Assembly (NCBI GenBank): GCA_017631055.1
Contig: JAGBTZ010000049.1
Coordinates: 1 to 64,000 of the forward strand
DNA: 64,000 bases
Reading direction: 5' to 3'
Source: Alistipes sp.
GTDB taxonomy: Bacteria > Bacteroidota > Bacteroidia > Bacteroidales > Rikenellaceae
Position numbers and translations under genes: made by a program. Shown here in pieces: positions 50,205 through 59,311 of the stretch. The notes under the pieces are model-generated. The model was not told the DNA's origin and did not search any database. It saw only the letters and a list, made by a program, of their open reading frames with translations. Within the stretch, counting starts at the first letter, position 1. Every line of letters begins with the position of its first letter.

Positions 50205-50223
50205 GGGCTTAAAGCCCTTTTTT
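50199..50223 (-). terminator. Terminator overlapping the EEP stop codon
   Basis: AAAAAAGGGC (50199-50208) and GCCCTTTTTT (50214-50223) form a perfect 10-bp stem with loop TTAAA. Read on the minus strand, the first arm encodes the last residues (KKG), the stop codon TAA lies in the loop, and the second arm is followed by a T run. Translation termination and transcription termination therefore share the same bases. Confidence 0.9.
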
Positions 50224-51366
50224 GAGTATCACCCGTGCCTCTACGGGGTAGTGGTCCGAAAGATCGGTAGGCAGGACCTCATACGATAGTGTTCGGAACT
50301 GCTCCGAGACCAGAATGTAGTCGATGCGCAGCAGATTGAAGAAGCCTGCGAAGGTGTGGGCATAGCCATTGCCTTGCTCGCTGAATGTGTCTTGCAGACC
50401 ACTGGCCACCGTGCGATAGGAGTACGATAGCGGGACATCGTTGAAGTCGCCACAAACAATTACCGGGCGTTGACAATGCTCCATATCGTGGCGCAGGGCA
50501 TCGACCTGATGCGAACGCATACAACTATTCTCGTAAAGACGTTCAGCTATGCTCCGAAACTTAGATACACGCCCCGAGTCGGCTGATTGCAGAAATTCTA
50601 CATCGCTGATATATCTGCGCTCCTCGCTATTTATCGAGGTTGATTGCAGGTGGAGGTTGTAGAGTCGTATGGTGTCATCGTTGACTTTCAGGTCGGCCCA
50701 TTGTCCCTTGGCTGTACCGCAAAAGCCGGCTATCGAGTCCGACTTTATGATGCGATACTTCGAAAAGCAGATAACGCCATCCTCATAAACCGCCTGGATT
50801 GGGGTGCGATTGTACTTGGCTAACCTCTCGAAGAGTTTATCGTGCTCCTCGCCTTGTGTCGGGAACTCCTGGAAGCAGATAATATCGGGATTTTGGTGCT
50901 TGATGAGCGAAACTACCGAGTCGGCAGTCGATGTGGTCCACATCTCATCTTTGAAGCCTCGCACGTTGTAGGTCAGCACCTTGATATTGCCGCGCTCGTA
51001 GCGAGGTGTGCCGTACTCTTTGCCTATCTGGATTTTGTAGTAGAGCGAAATGTAAGGCCATCCGAGTAGTATGAATGCCGACACGAAGATAAACATACGC
51101 CACCTCCAACGGATAATCCAGTATAGTGCCAATCCAATTGCCACAAGGTAGACTATCGGAGCGACCAACCCCGTCAGCGAGAAGTACCACAACTTCTCGG
51201 GCTCGAAAAAGCGGCCGACAAATATGGTGAGGATAGCCACAGCAACCACTGCCGAGACGAGCATCATAACCCAATCGAGAATCACCATCCATAACGAACG
51301 GTGCGATGAGGTGCGTGATTTACGGTTGCGACTGCCACCTATTTGACTGCTGTAATACTCTGCCAT
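50209..51366 (-). CDS. EEP-family membrane hydrolase
   Basis: An endonuclease/exonuclease/phosphatase-fold protein of 385 residues. Three N-terminal helices (VILDWVMMLVSAVVAVAILT, LWYFSLTGLVAPIVYLVAIG, WRMFIFVSAFILLGWPYISL) anchor the catalytic domain. Active-site motifs in order: LTYNVRGFKDE, ICFQEFP, CGDFNDVP, DYILVSEQF and LSDHYPV. Relatives act on nucleic acids, inositol phosphates or sphingolipids; the membrane anchor favours a lipid or periplasmic substrate (inference). The start is ATG 51366, 14 bp after the rhomboid stop. Last gene of the grpE-dnaJ-mutL operon; the terminator overlaps its stop. Confidence 0.88.
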   Translation of the reverse strand: MAEYYSSQIGGSRNRKSRTSSHRSLWMVILDWVMMLVSAVVAVAILTIFVGRFFEPEKLWYFSLTGLVAPIVYLVAIGLALYWIIRWRWRMFIFVSAFILLGWPYISLYYKIQIGKEYGTPRYERGNIKVLTYNVRGFKDEMWTTSTADSVVSLIKHQNPDIICFQEFPTQGEEHDKLFERLAKYNRTPIQAVYEDGVICFSKYRIIKSDSIAGFCGTAKGQWADLKVNDDTIRLYNLHLQSTSINSEERRYISDVEFLQSADSGRVSKFRSIAERLYENSCMRSHQVDALRHDMEHCQRPVIVCGDFNDVPLSYSYRTVASGLQDTFSEQGNGYAHTFAGFFNLLRIDYILVSEQFRTLSYEVLPTDLSDHYPVEARVILKKGL

Positions 51367-51380
51367 AACAAGTGGGGAGT

Positions 51381-51992
51381 TTAATACCAAATTTTGCCGC
51401 TACGCTTCCAATAATAGAGGAGTAACCAGCCCCACAACATACCTCCAACGTGTGCAAAGTGTGCCACACCGAGGTCGTAGCCGGTGGCTCCATAGAATAG
51501 CTCGATTGCGGCATATCCAACAACAAACCACTTAGCCTTAATGGGGAAGGGTAAAGGGAAGACAAACATCTGGGCATTGGGGTACATCACTCCGAATGCC
51601 AACAGCAGACCCATAACGGCTCCGGATGCACCTATAAGAACAATGCCCGTATCGCCTGTCAGCCACGCCACACCCATCTGAATCAATGCTGCACCAACGC
51701 CGCAGACCAAATAGTAGATCATAAATCGCTGCGGACCCAACCTATCCTCGAGTGTGCGGCCAAACATCCAGAGTGCGAACATATTGAAGAATAGGTGGCT
51801 GAAACCTCCGTGCAGGAACATATAGGTAATGTACTGCCACGAGTGGAATAATGGCGATGAGAACCAATAGAGTTGGCAATACTGCGCTGCAACTGCCTCG
51901 ACCGAGGGTATAAGAGTGGTGGCAATGTATATCAGTACATTGACTATTATAAGGTTTTTGACAATGGGGGGTGTTCTGAAGTATGGATTCAT
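51381..51992 (-). CDS. Rhomboid intramembrane serine protease
   Basis: A 203-residue, six-helix rhomboid of the minimal type. Catalytic Ser123 is in GASGAVMG and catalytic His181 in HVGGMLWG; the oxyanion residues are in HGGFSHLFFN (N70). A WR-like segment occurs at GRTLEDRLGP. It cleaves transmembrane substrates, none of which is identified here. It is placed 5 bp after mutL and 14 bp before the EEP gene. Other Bacteroidales often have two rhomboids at this spot; only one is present here. Confidence 0.93.
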   Translation of the reverse strand: MNPYFRTPPIVKNLIIVNVLIYIATTLIPSVEAVAAQYCQLYWFSSPLFHSWQYITYMFLHGGFSHLFFNMFALWMFGRTLEDRLGPQRFMIYYLVCGVGAALIQMGVAWLTGDTGIVLIGASGAVMGLLLAFGVMYPNAQMFVFPLPFPIKAKWFVVGYAAIELFYGATGYDLGVAHFAHVGGMLWGWLLLYYWKRSGKIWY

Positions 51993-51997
51993 CTCTT

Positions 51998-53926
51998 TTA
52001 TCCTAATTTATTGCGTAAATCCTCAAGCGAAATCTCTGCCATAATGGCCTTGCCCGAGGGTGTGAAACTGCGGTTATTGCTCTGCGTCAGACGCTCGAGC
52101 AGAGCCTGAGCCTCTTCGTTTGACATCGAGGTCGAAGCTCTGCGTGTAATGTTGCGAGCCATCGTTGCTGCCAAGTTGTGGCGATGCTGCTCGATGGCCG
52201 ATGCCGGTGTGTCGAAGATTCGCAATAGCTCGTATATCAGCACATCAGCCTCCGAAGAGTCTGCATCAGCGGGAATGCCGTTTAGCTCGATGTTGCCATC
52301 GCCGGCAAAACGTATATCGAAACCGAGCGAAGCGAACTCTACCTCGTTCTCCTCGAGCAGTGAGTAATCATCGTTCGAGAGGGTCAGCGTTTGCGGGAAT
52401 AGCAACTGTTGGCTCACTGAAGAGCTGTTCTGGAGTCGTTGCAGATAGTTCTCGTATGTGAGTTGCTCCTGAGCACGGCGCAGATCGACCACAACCAACC
52501 CTGTACCATATTGGGCTATAGCCATACCTCCACCCACGCAATGCGCATTCGAGAATACTGCAACGGGCTGCGAGAGCAGGCTCTGCTCCATACTCTCTGC
52601 GCCTATGTCAGTCGAGGGTATGAAGTCGAATTCGGCGGTCGAGTCGTTCATCTGCGATGGGAGGTGATACTCTCGATTGAAGCCACTCTCGATATCAAAT
52701 TCACGATTATTGCGCCCTGCCGATGAGAGCCCCGAGGGGATGTAGCTCGATTCGGATGACGAGTAGCCACCTGCCGAGTCCTTGTGTGATGGCTCCGCCT
52801 CCTCGGTGATGTAACCCTCGCGGAAGGGGTTGTAGTCGCTGATGCTGGCAGCCTTGGGCTCGGAGTAGATTACTCCCTGCTGCCAAACGGGAATCTCGAT
52901 ACCCGAATCATTGTCGAAATCGAGCATCGGAACTGCACCCGTCTTGGCGAGAGTTTCGCGCACGGCTGCGTTCAAAATCTGCCATACATTCTCCGAGTCG
53001 GCAAACTTCACCTCCGTCTTGCGAGGCGAGACGTTGACATCCACTCGGTCGGGGTCTATATCTATAAATATAAAGAACGAAGGGAACGTACCCTCGGGAA
53101 TAAGTTTCTCGTAAGCCTTCAATATCGCTTTGTTCAGGTATTGCGACTTGAAGAAACGCCCATTCACGAAGAGGAACTGCTCGTTATTGCGCCTTTTGGC
53201 AACAGATGGGCGACCGATGTATCCTCTCAGGCGGACAATCGAGGTGTCGGCATCGATTTCGAGCAGATTATTCTTGATGCTCTTGCCGATAACATCCACG
53301 ATACGACCTGCCAACGACGAGCGGCCGAGTCGATATATGGGTGCATCATTGGCGTAGAGTTCAAATTCGACCTCGGGATTACAGAGGGCTACGCGCTGGA
53401 ACTCCGATTTGATACGGGCAGCGTGTTTCGAAGGCTCCTGCGTAAACTTACGGCGAGCAGGAACATTGTAAAAGAGGTTGCGTACCAGGAATTGTGAGCC
53501 AATATCGGTCATTATCGGCTTCTGGGAGCGGAATACGCCGCCCTCGATAACTGTCTCGGTACCTGTTGGATCGTCTGCCTGACGTGTACGCAACTCGACT
53601 TGCGATATGGCTGCAATCGAGGCTAAAGCCTCACCTCGAAAACCGAAAGTGTGCAGTCGGTAGATGTCGTCTAATGTCGAGATTTTACTCGTGGCGTGGC
53701 GGTCGAATGCCATGCGGGCATCCACAGGCGACATTCCGCAGCCGTTGTCGATGATTTGAATCAACTCCAAGCCTCCGTTGCGGAAATTCACCTTGACGCA
53801 CTGCGCTCCTGCATCGAGGGCATTCTCCATCATCTCCTTTACGACCGATGAGGGCTCCTCGACAACCTCGCCTGCGGCAATCTGGTTGGCTACAATCTCT
53901 GGTAGCAGTTTAATTCTGTCAGACAT
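51998..53926 (-). CDS. mutL: DNA mismatch repair protein MutL (degenerate endonuclease motifs)
   Basis: A mismatch-repair ATPase of 642 residues. The GHKL part is intact: IAAGEVVEEPSSVVKEMMEN, DNGCGMS, TFGFRGEALASIA, and the KFTQEPSKHA/GRFFKSQYLNKAI region. In the C-terminal dimerisation domain, the position of the metal motif DQHA(x)2E(x)4E reads DLRRAQEQLTYE (D481-E492), losing QHA, and the final CPHGRP-type motif reads TPSGKA (about 620), losing the Cys. Nicking activity is therefore doubtful. The start at 53926 gives the family N terminus MSDRIKLLPEIVANQIAAGE; the ATG at 53959 adds only a short tail. It lies 80 bp after the small membrane gene, across a heptamer array. Confidence 0.94.
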   Translation of the reverse strand: MSDRIKLLPEIVANQIAAGEVVEEPSSVVKEMMENALDAGAQCVKVNFRNGGLELIQIIDNGCGMSPVDARMAFDRHATSKISTLDDIYRLHTFGFRGEALASIAAISQVELRTRQADDPTGTETVIEGGVFRSQKPIMTDIGSQFLVRNLFYNVPARRKFTQEPSKHAARIKSEFQRVALCNPEVEFELYANDAPIYRLGRSSLAGRIVDVIGKSIKNNLLEIDADTSIVRLRGYIGRPSVAKRRNNEQFLFVNGRFFKSQYLNKAILKAYEKLIPEGTFPSFFIFIDIDPDRVDVNVSPRKTEVKFADSENVWQILNAAVRETLAKTGAVPMLDFDNDSGIEIPVWQQGVIYSEPKAASISDYNPFREGYITEEAEPSHKDSAGGYSSSESSYIPSGLSSAGRNNREFDIESGFNREYHLPSQMNDSTAEFDFIPSTDIGAESMEQSLLSQPVAVFSNAHCVGGGMAIAQYGTGLVVVDLRRAQEQLTYENYLQRLQNSSSVSQQLLFPQTLTLSNDDYSLLEENEVEFASLGFDIRFAGDGNIELNGIPADADSSEADVLIYELLRIFDTPASAIEQHRHNLAATMARNITRRASTSMSNEEAQALLERLTQSNNRSFTPSGKAIMAEISLEDLRNKLG

Positions 53927-53946
53927 TCTTTTTACTTTGACAATAT

Positions 53947-53981
53947 GGCTATTAGCCATTGGCCATTAGCCATTAGCTTTG
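53947..53981 (+). repeat. Heptamer array, RGCCATT type (array 5)
   Basis: GGCTATT, AGCCATT, GGCCATT, AGCCATT and a partial AGCTTTG in 7-bp register, in the 80-bp gap between the minus-strand genes 54007-54456 and mutL. Here the array is inside a probable operon, on the antisense strand of its transcript. Confidence 0.9.
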
Positions 53982-54006
53982 TTTCTCTCCTCTGTTTTTG
54001 GTCAAC

Positions 54007-54456
54007 TTACTCTTGGTAGTCGTTCGGAACGATAACAATGGGTGCGTATGGGTCAAACTCTGCCTCCTCGGTCTTGGTTGAGGTGTTGCCATTGCTCTGC
54101 TCGGTTGCCGTCTGCGCAGTTTGTGTGCCATTCATCAGTGCCACAACTCGAGGAACGAGCAAGTAGGCCAACAGCAAAACAAACACCGCCACCAATGCCA
54201 AAGTCGTTATCGGGCTTCGCTTACCGCTACGCTCGTTACCCTCGGCACTTTTGCGTTCGATGCGCATCGCCTTGCGGCGGCGCAGATAATCCCCGGGCTT
54301 ATAATTGCCCTCGGCTACCGCATCGTCAATGTCGGCTCCTCGCTCACCGCGCAACTCGCGCCTGCGCTGCTCACGAGCCTCCTTTACGGGGTCGTAGTAG
54401 CGAGGGATGTAGTTGAAGCGGTTGGGGTGCTTCTTTGCAGGAGTGAACAATCCCAT
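54007..54456 (-). CDS. Small single-pass membrane protein, conserved beside dnaJ/mutL
   Basis: A 149-residue protein with a very basic N-terminal half (residues 1-80: NRFNYIPRYYDPVKEAREQR and related Arg/Glu repeats), one helix (TTLALVAVFVLLLAYLLVPR, about 84-103) and a Thr/Gln-rich periplasmic tail ending VIVPNDYQE. The cytoplasmic part could bind nucleic acid or ribosomes, but no domain is recognised. Gene order dnaJ-this-mutL is familiar from other Bacteroidales, where it is listed as hypothetical. It lies 9 bp after dnaJ. Confidence 0.75.
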   Translation of the reverse strand: MGLFTPAKKHPNRFNYIPRYYDPVKEAREQRRRELRGERGADIDDAVAEGNYKPGDYLRRRKAMRIERKSAEGNERSGKRSPITTLALVAVFVLLLAYLLVPRVVALMNGTQTAQTATEQSNGNTSTKTEEAEFDPYAPIVIVPNDYQE

Positions 54457-54465
54457 AATTACGTT

Positions 54466-55632
54466 TTATCTAAAAAAGTTCTTCATTCGCTCGAAGATAT
54501 TTTGGTCTTCGACCTTGGCAGCCTGCTTGAATGATGGCTGCTCCGAGAGCTTCTCGACCAGCTTGCGCTCCTCCTTCGAGAGGCTTGCGGGGATAGTGAT
54601 GTCGACCACCACCAAAATATCGCCACGACCATATCCATTCACCGAGGGCAGACCCTTGCCTCTCAGTCGCAATACCTTGCCGGCATGCGTTCCGGATGCA
54701 ATTTTAATCTTTGCCTTACCCTCGATGGTCGGCACCTCGACCTCGCCACCGAGCAGAGCCGTGGTGACGGTTATGTTGAGGTTGTGAATCAAATCATCCC
54801 CATCACGCACCAATTGTGGGTCGCGCTCCTCCTCGATAACAACGAGCAGGTCGCCATTAACGCCTCCGTGACGTGCTGAGTTACCTTTGCCCGCAACGGT
54901 GAGAGCCATGCCCTCGCCCACTCCGGCCGGGATTTTAATCTCGACAACCTCGCTGCCTCGCACCGTGCCCTCGCCGTGACACTCCGAGCAGGGAGTGTTG
55001 ATAACCTTGCCCTCGCCACCGCATGTGGGGCAGACGCCCTGGGTCTGCATTCTGCCGAAGAAGGTGTTCTCTACGCGAGTAACATATCCCGAGCCGCCAC
55101 AGGTTGCACAGGTCGAAAATCCATTCGCACCCTCAGCTCCCGAGCCGCCACACTTCGTGCAGGCGATATTCTTATTTATTTTGAGTTTCTTGGTTGTGCC
55201 ATTGGCAATCTCGGCAAGCGTAAGGCGTACCTTTACACGGATATCGCTACCGCGATTGACTCTCTGGCCACCGCGACCACCACCGAAACCACCGAAACCA
55301 CCTCCAAAGTGACCTCCGAAGATGTCGCCAAACTGCGAGAAGATATCCTCCATCGAGAATCCTCCGCCACCAAAGCCACCGAAGCCACCACCCGCAGCTC
55401 CGCCATTCATGCCGGCATGACCGAACTGGTCGTAACGGGCACGCTTGTCGGGGTTCGACAATACGTCATACGCCTCGGCTGCCTCCTTGAACTTCTCTTC
55501 GGCCTCCTTGTCGCCTGGGTTTTTGTCGGGGTGGAATTTGATGGCCGCCTTACGGTAGGCCTTCTTTATCTCATCGGCATTGGCGTTCTTTTCGACTCCC
55601 AACACCTCGTAATAATCTCTCTTTTCTGCCAT
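54466..55632 (-). CDS. dnaJ: Chaperone protein DnaJ
   Basis: Hsp40 co-chaperone of 388 residues. J domain with HPD (KFHPDKNPG), a Gly/Phe-rich linker at about 75-130, then four zinc repeats [24 protein letters not shown] and CSECHGEG, and two beta-sandwich substrate domains. ATG 55632 gives the normal [12 protein letters not shown] start; the ATG 30 bp upstream overlaps grpE. It lies 19 bp after grpE. No CIRCE element was seen upstream of the pair. Confidence 0.97.
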   Translation of the reverse strand: MAEKRDYYEVLGVEKNANADEIKKAYRKAAIKFHPDKNPGDKEAEEKFKEAAEAYDVLSNPDKRARYDQFGHAGMNGGAAGGGFGGFGGGGFSMEDIFSQFGDIFGGHFGGGFGGFGGGRGGQRVNRGSDIRVKVRLTLAEIANGTTKKLKINKNIACTKCGGSGAEGANGFSTCATCGGSGYVTRVENTFFGRMQTQGVCPTCGGEGKVINTPCSECHGEGTVRGSEVVEIKIPAGVGEGMALTVAGKGNSARHGGVNGDLLVVIEEERDPQLVRDGDDLIHNLNITVTTALLGGEVEVPTIEGKAKIKIASGTHAGKVLRLRGKGLPSVNGYGRGDILVVVDITIPASLSKEERKLVEKLSEQPSFKQAAKVEDQNIFERMKNFFR

Positions 55633-55651
55633 ATTTCTCTGACCAATAGAG

Positions 55652-56263
55652 TTACTCGCCAACTACAACCTTTGCATAACGAAGGACCTTCTCGCCAAGC
55701 ATATAGCCGCGCTGAACAACGTCAATAACCTTTCCGCGCATATCTTCGCCGGCTGCGAAACGAGCCACAGCCTCGTGCAAATCCGAATCGAACTCCTTAT
55801 CCTGAGCCTCGATTTCGGTCACACCCTTTTGGCGCAGTGCATCACAGAACTTTTGGGCCACCAGCTTCTCGCCCTCACGCAGCGAGGTGATGTCATCGCT
55901 CTTCTGAGAAGCATCCATCGCGCGATAAATATCATCCAACACCGAGAGCATCGACTTGAGTACGTCAGCGCCACCGCTCTGGACAAGATCCATCTTCTCG
56001 CGCAGGGTGCGCTTGCGGAAGTTGTCGAACTCCGCCTGCAGACGGATATATTTGTCGCGCCACTCGGCAGCCTCTCGCTCGAAGTCGTTGGCCGGAGCCT
56101 CCTCTGCAGCCTGCTCAGCGGGCTCTGACATAGTGGCAGTCGAGGACTCCTCGCCCTCTGTCACATTGTCACACGGAGTCCCCTCGCACGAGGGATAACC
56201 CTCGCCATCAGTAAATCCTTCGTTGTCGTTAATTGTTTGATTGTCAACTTTCTTGTTTTTCAT
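55652..56263 (-). CDS. grpE: Nucleotide exchange factor GrpE
   Basis: A 203-residue DnaK nucleotide-exchange factor. An acidic, disordered first 65 residues ([19 protein letters not shown]) is followed by the long coiled coil ([20 protein letters not shown]) and the beta domain ending in [22 protein letters not shown], the family signature. First gene of the grpE-dnaJ operon; its 70-bp upstream region before the lptD stop shows no perfect -7 box. Confidence 0.96.
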   Translation of the reverse strand: MKNKKVDNQTINDNEGFTDGEGYPSCEGTPCDNVTEGEESSTATMSEPAEQAAEEAPANDFEREAAEWRDKYIRLQAEFDNFRKRTLREKMDLVQSGGADVLKSMLSVLDDIYRAMDASQKSDDITSLREGEKLVAQKFCDALRQKGVTEIEAQDKEFDSDLHEAVARFAAGEDMRGKVIDVVQRGYMLGEKVLRYAKVVVGE

Positions 56264-56333
56264 AAATATCTTATTTTTGTATTTTCCGTAAATATATTGC
56301 GCAAAATATATACCAACCCTCAGCTTCGTGCCA

Positions 56334-59189
56334 TTAGTACATATTGTCGTACATTGTTTGGCTCTTGTCGTACTTCAGGTCGGCAAGCGATGCTGCCTTT
56401 ACACCGATGTTGAAACTCCAACTCTTGTGGAATCCGAACGGAATCCACATGAACGACATCTGCCAACAGTGCAGGTCGCGCGTTATGCTTATCGAGGAGG
56501 TGGTTAGCTTGTTGTTCATTATATCGTAACCTCCCGTGATGCTGACACCCATCTTTGGCGTTATGTTTATACTTGCATTGAAACCGATGGTCTGCGTGAC
56601 ATTGTGCTTGACGCCCGTGGTGCCGTTGTTGGTGTAACTTGCCGAGTAACTAATCATGTAGTTAAAGCCGAGGTTCCACGGCATCGAGAAGTCGTAGTAT
56701 GCCTGCGACATATACTGCCTTCGCAATACAGGGTCAAGCGTTCCGTATGGGTCGCTGAATGGATTGATATACTCGGGCGGTATCGAGTTGATATCGTTGA
56801 TTGCCGGCTGCGAACGGTCTTGGCGCGACTTGAAGGTGTAACCGAAACTCCAACCCGTATTTATAATACGACCCAGACGACCACGGCGAATCATCAGTTT
56901 GTTGATACGTCTACCCTCGGGTGTCACCTCGTAGGGGTCGAGCGTGGCGTTGAGGTTCAGTCCGAAGTTCGAGCCGAAGATGGTTGTGCGGAACGAAATG
57001 GGGATGTTCGATAGTTTCATCGAGTCGGCAAGGAAGTTATATGAACCGCTGATTTGCAACATGTCGATAAGCTTGACCTTCTTCACACCCGAGGTATCGC
57101 GCTTGCTGAGGACCTTCATCTCGAGTGTCTGCGAGAGCGAGAAGTTGAGGTTCATCTGCTGACCGGCACCCGGCACACCATAAGCGTTGTCCGAGTAGGG
57201 CGAGTAGACTCGGTGGCGACCCAACGAGTCGGTCTGTACCGTCTGGTAAAATCCATACTTCTGCTTACTGAAGTCGGGAGCATACGAGAATCCAATCTGG
57301 GGAGCCAAGGTGTGGCGTACAGCCTGCAACTTGCTCGTCTTGCTCTTCATCTGCCACATTCCGTAGATTGTCGTGTTGGCCGAGAGCGAAGCGTTGTAGT
57401 TGTAGAGTCGATAGAAACCATACACAGGGTCGAGCATATCGACCTTGTTGGTTTCGGGATTCCACTTCTGCTCAACCTTCTTGAAGTACCAACGCTCGGT
57501 GTAGTTGAACGAGGGCGAGACGTTGATGTAGTTGAACAGATTGAACGATGCCGATACGGGGATGCTGTGCTCGATACCGTTCTTCATATTCTTGAGTGTC
57601 TGCATCGAGAAGACATCCTTCTCGGTGGTCGATACCGTGTTGGTCATCTTCGCCGAGTAGCTGAGCGAAATCTTCTCATACCAACGCTGCTTGCCCACAG
57701 CCTCCTTGCGCTTGAAGGGGTAGATTCTCGACACATTGAAAGCGATGGTGGGGAGTGTAACCTGGATAGCCTTGGTCTGCGAGTTCTGCGACACGGCGAG
57801 GTTCATCGAGAGCGACATCGGAGTTCCTGCCCAATTCTTCGAGTACGAAATCGTCGAGTTGGTCTGCGTTGCAAGGATGTCGTTCAGCGATGTTGCAGAA
57901 TAGCGATTATAACCGCTGGTTTCGAAGTTTACCGATGCCGAGAATGTCGAGCCCGGATTAGCCTTCGGGTCTTGAGTGTGGGTCCACTGAATGCGGAAGT
58001 TGTTCTGCTTGATGTAGTCGGGCTCGCCCTTCTCGCCATACTTCACGCTCGCGAAGTTGGCCGAGAGATTACCGTTATACTTGTAACGCTTGATGTAGCG
58101 CGATGCTGCCGAGAGTTCCCACGAGCCGAGGGTGTAGATACCACCTCGGATTGCCAAGTCGGCATGGTCGCCCAACTTGAAGTAGTAGCCGAGGTCACGA
58201 ATGAAGAATCCCTTCGAATCCTCGCCAAATGAGGGCATCAGCAGACCCGACTTCGGACCCATATTTATCGGGAAGAAACCTTCGGGGATACCGAGGAAGT
58301 AGATAGGCACATCCTCCATAACCAGATACGCCGGACCCGTGATAATCTTCTTGCCGGGGATAACCTTTGCCTTGGTCATTGCCAGGTAGAAGTGGGGGTG
58401 GTCGGTCTGGTCGCAAGTGGTGTACTTACCATGCTGAATGTTGATGGTGTTGTCGGCCATCTTCTTGATACTTCCGCCCACGAGCCATCCATCGCCCTCC
58501 TGGGTCGCTACTCCCTTGATTTTTGCCTTTTTCGAGGAGATGTTGTAGGTGATGGTATCCATCGTGTACGAAGCCTCACCTTCGGTAAATACCGGGTGGG
58601 TGGTGGTCGGCTTGCCATCCACAGAGTCGGGCTTGCCGTAGGCGTAAATCTCCTTGGTGTCCATATTGACACGCATAAAGTCCGCCTTGAGGTTCATATT
58701 CTGGTAGGTTACATCTCCCTCGTTGTAGATGTAGACCAACTTATTCTTGACATCGTAGACCAGCGAGTCGGTGTTCTTACCGCTGATGATATCATCGAGG
58801 AAGCCGCCCTTCTTGCGCTGGGTGGTGTCGTTGTCGAATACGCTGATAGTGTCGCCTCCGACCGCTCTCAACGAATCTCTTTGAGCGAGTGTTGCCGAGT
58901 CGGGAAGGTTTACTGCCGAACGCTCAATTACGGGTGCAACGCCTGTGCGCCTACGCTGACGAGCGTTCTGCAAGTCGGGGGTGGGTGTCGGCGCAACCTT
59001 TACACTCTCTGAGCTTTCGGTTGCCGGGCGCAGAGTATCCGAGACTGCGGCCATGACGGCATCTAATGCAATGATGCTACGCGCTTCGTTGGCTGCTGCA
59101 CCGAAGAGCGTCTGCACTGCAATTGCCAAAATGGCGGCAGAAATGATGTATTTTACCTTCAATCGTTTCAAAAATCCAAAAATTTTCAT
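56334..59189 (-). CDS. lptD: LPS-assembly protein LptD-like
   Basis: A 951-residue outer-membrane LPS translocon. A short N-terminal hydrophobic segment (YIISAAILAIAVQTLFGAAA) is followed by a Ser/Thr-rich region, an OstA/LptA-like periplasmic jellyroll (VYIYNEGDVTYQNMNLKADF; DTKEIYAYGKPDS), and the large LptD barrel with FFPINMGPKSGLLMPSFGED. Cysteines are few, so the four-Cys disulfide relay of E. coli LptD is not evident. ATG 59189 is chosen; an upstream TTG (59204) is unlikely. A TATCTTTG box on the same strand lies at 59263-59270. LptE was not seen in this window; LptC is at 8948-9808. Confidence 0.93.
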   Translation of the reverse strand: MKIFGFLKRLKVKYIISAAILAIAVQTLFGAAANEARSIIALDAVMAAVSDTLRPATESSESVKVAPTPTPDLQNARQRRRTGVAPVIERSAVNLPDSATLAQRDSLRAVGGDTISVFDNDTTQRKKGGFLDDIISGKNTDSLVYDVKNKLVYIYNEGDVTYQNMNLKADFMRVNMDTKEIYAYGKPDSVDGKPTTTHPVFTEGEASYTMDTITYNISSKKAKIKGVATQEGDGWLVGGSIKKMADNTINIQHGKYTTCDQTDHPHFYLAMTKAKVIPGKKIITGPAYLVMEDVPIYFLGIPEGFFPINMGPKSGLLMPSFGEDSKGFFIRDLGYYFKLGDHADLAIRGGIYTLGSWELSAASRYIKRYKYNGNLSANFASVKYGEKGEPDYIKQNNFRIQWTHTQDPKANPGSTFSASVNFETSGYNRYSATSLNDILATQTNSTISYSKNWAGTPMSLSMNLAVSQNSQTKAIQVTLPTIAFNVSRIYPFKRKEAVGKQRWYEKISLSYSAKMTNTVSTTEKDVFSMQTLKNMKNGIEHSIPVSASFNLFNYINVSPSFNYTERWYFKKVEQKWNPETNKVDMLDPVYGFYRLYNYNASLSANTTIYGMWQMKSKTSKLQAVRHTLAPQIGFSYAPDFSKQKYGFYQTVQTDSLGRHRVYSPYSDNAYGVPGAGQQMNLNFSLSQTLEMKVLSKRDTSGVKKVKLIDMLQISGSYNFLADSMKLSNIPISFRTTIFGSNFGLNLNATLDPYEVTPEGRRINKLMIRRGRLGRIINTGWSFGYTFKSRQDRSQPAINDINSIPPEYINPFSDPYGTLDPVLRRQYMSQAYYDFSMPWNLGFNYMISYSASYTNNGTTGVKHNVTQTIGFNASINITPKMGVSITGGYDIMNNKLTTSSISITRDLHCWQMSFMWIPFGFHKSWSFNIGVKAASLADLKYDKSQTMYDNMY

Positions 59190-59197
59190 TACCTTTG
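59190..59197 (+). promoter_or_regulatory. Possible -7 box of the amiC-mlaD-mutS2 unit
   Basis: TACCTTTG on the + strand, 115 bp before the amidase ATG and directly next to the lptD start codon. It is the same octamer as for the PPIase, RND and mreB genes, but no -33 partner is clear; chance cannot be excluded. Confidence 0.3.
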
Positions 59198-59262
59198 CCG
59201 ACAAGTCGGCAAAACCGCTAAAAATAGCGTTGTGTGTGCGTGTGTACGCATTTTTAATCCGA

Positions 59263-59270
59263 CAAAGATA
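59263..59270 (-). promoter_or_regulatory. Putative -7 box of lptD
   Basis: TATCTTTG on the minus strand matches TAnnTTTG; it would give a leader of about 70 nt to ATG 59189. Confidence 0.45.
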
Positions 59271-59311
59271 GATAAAATTTTGGATATAAACACCCTTTAA
59301 TCGAACTTTAT

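Larger units (their letters stand above)
49785..50208. other. 424-bp intergenic region rich in repeats
   Basis: The only gap over 300 bp. From left to right it contains the symporter promoter, 124-bp element copy B (49888-50011), a truncated left-half copy (50024-50062), a degenerate 9-bp tandem array (50070-50168), a C9 run (50186-50194), and part of the terminator of the EEP gene (50199-50223). ORFs on both strands cross it, but they merely translate the repeats. Confidence 0.9.
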
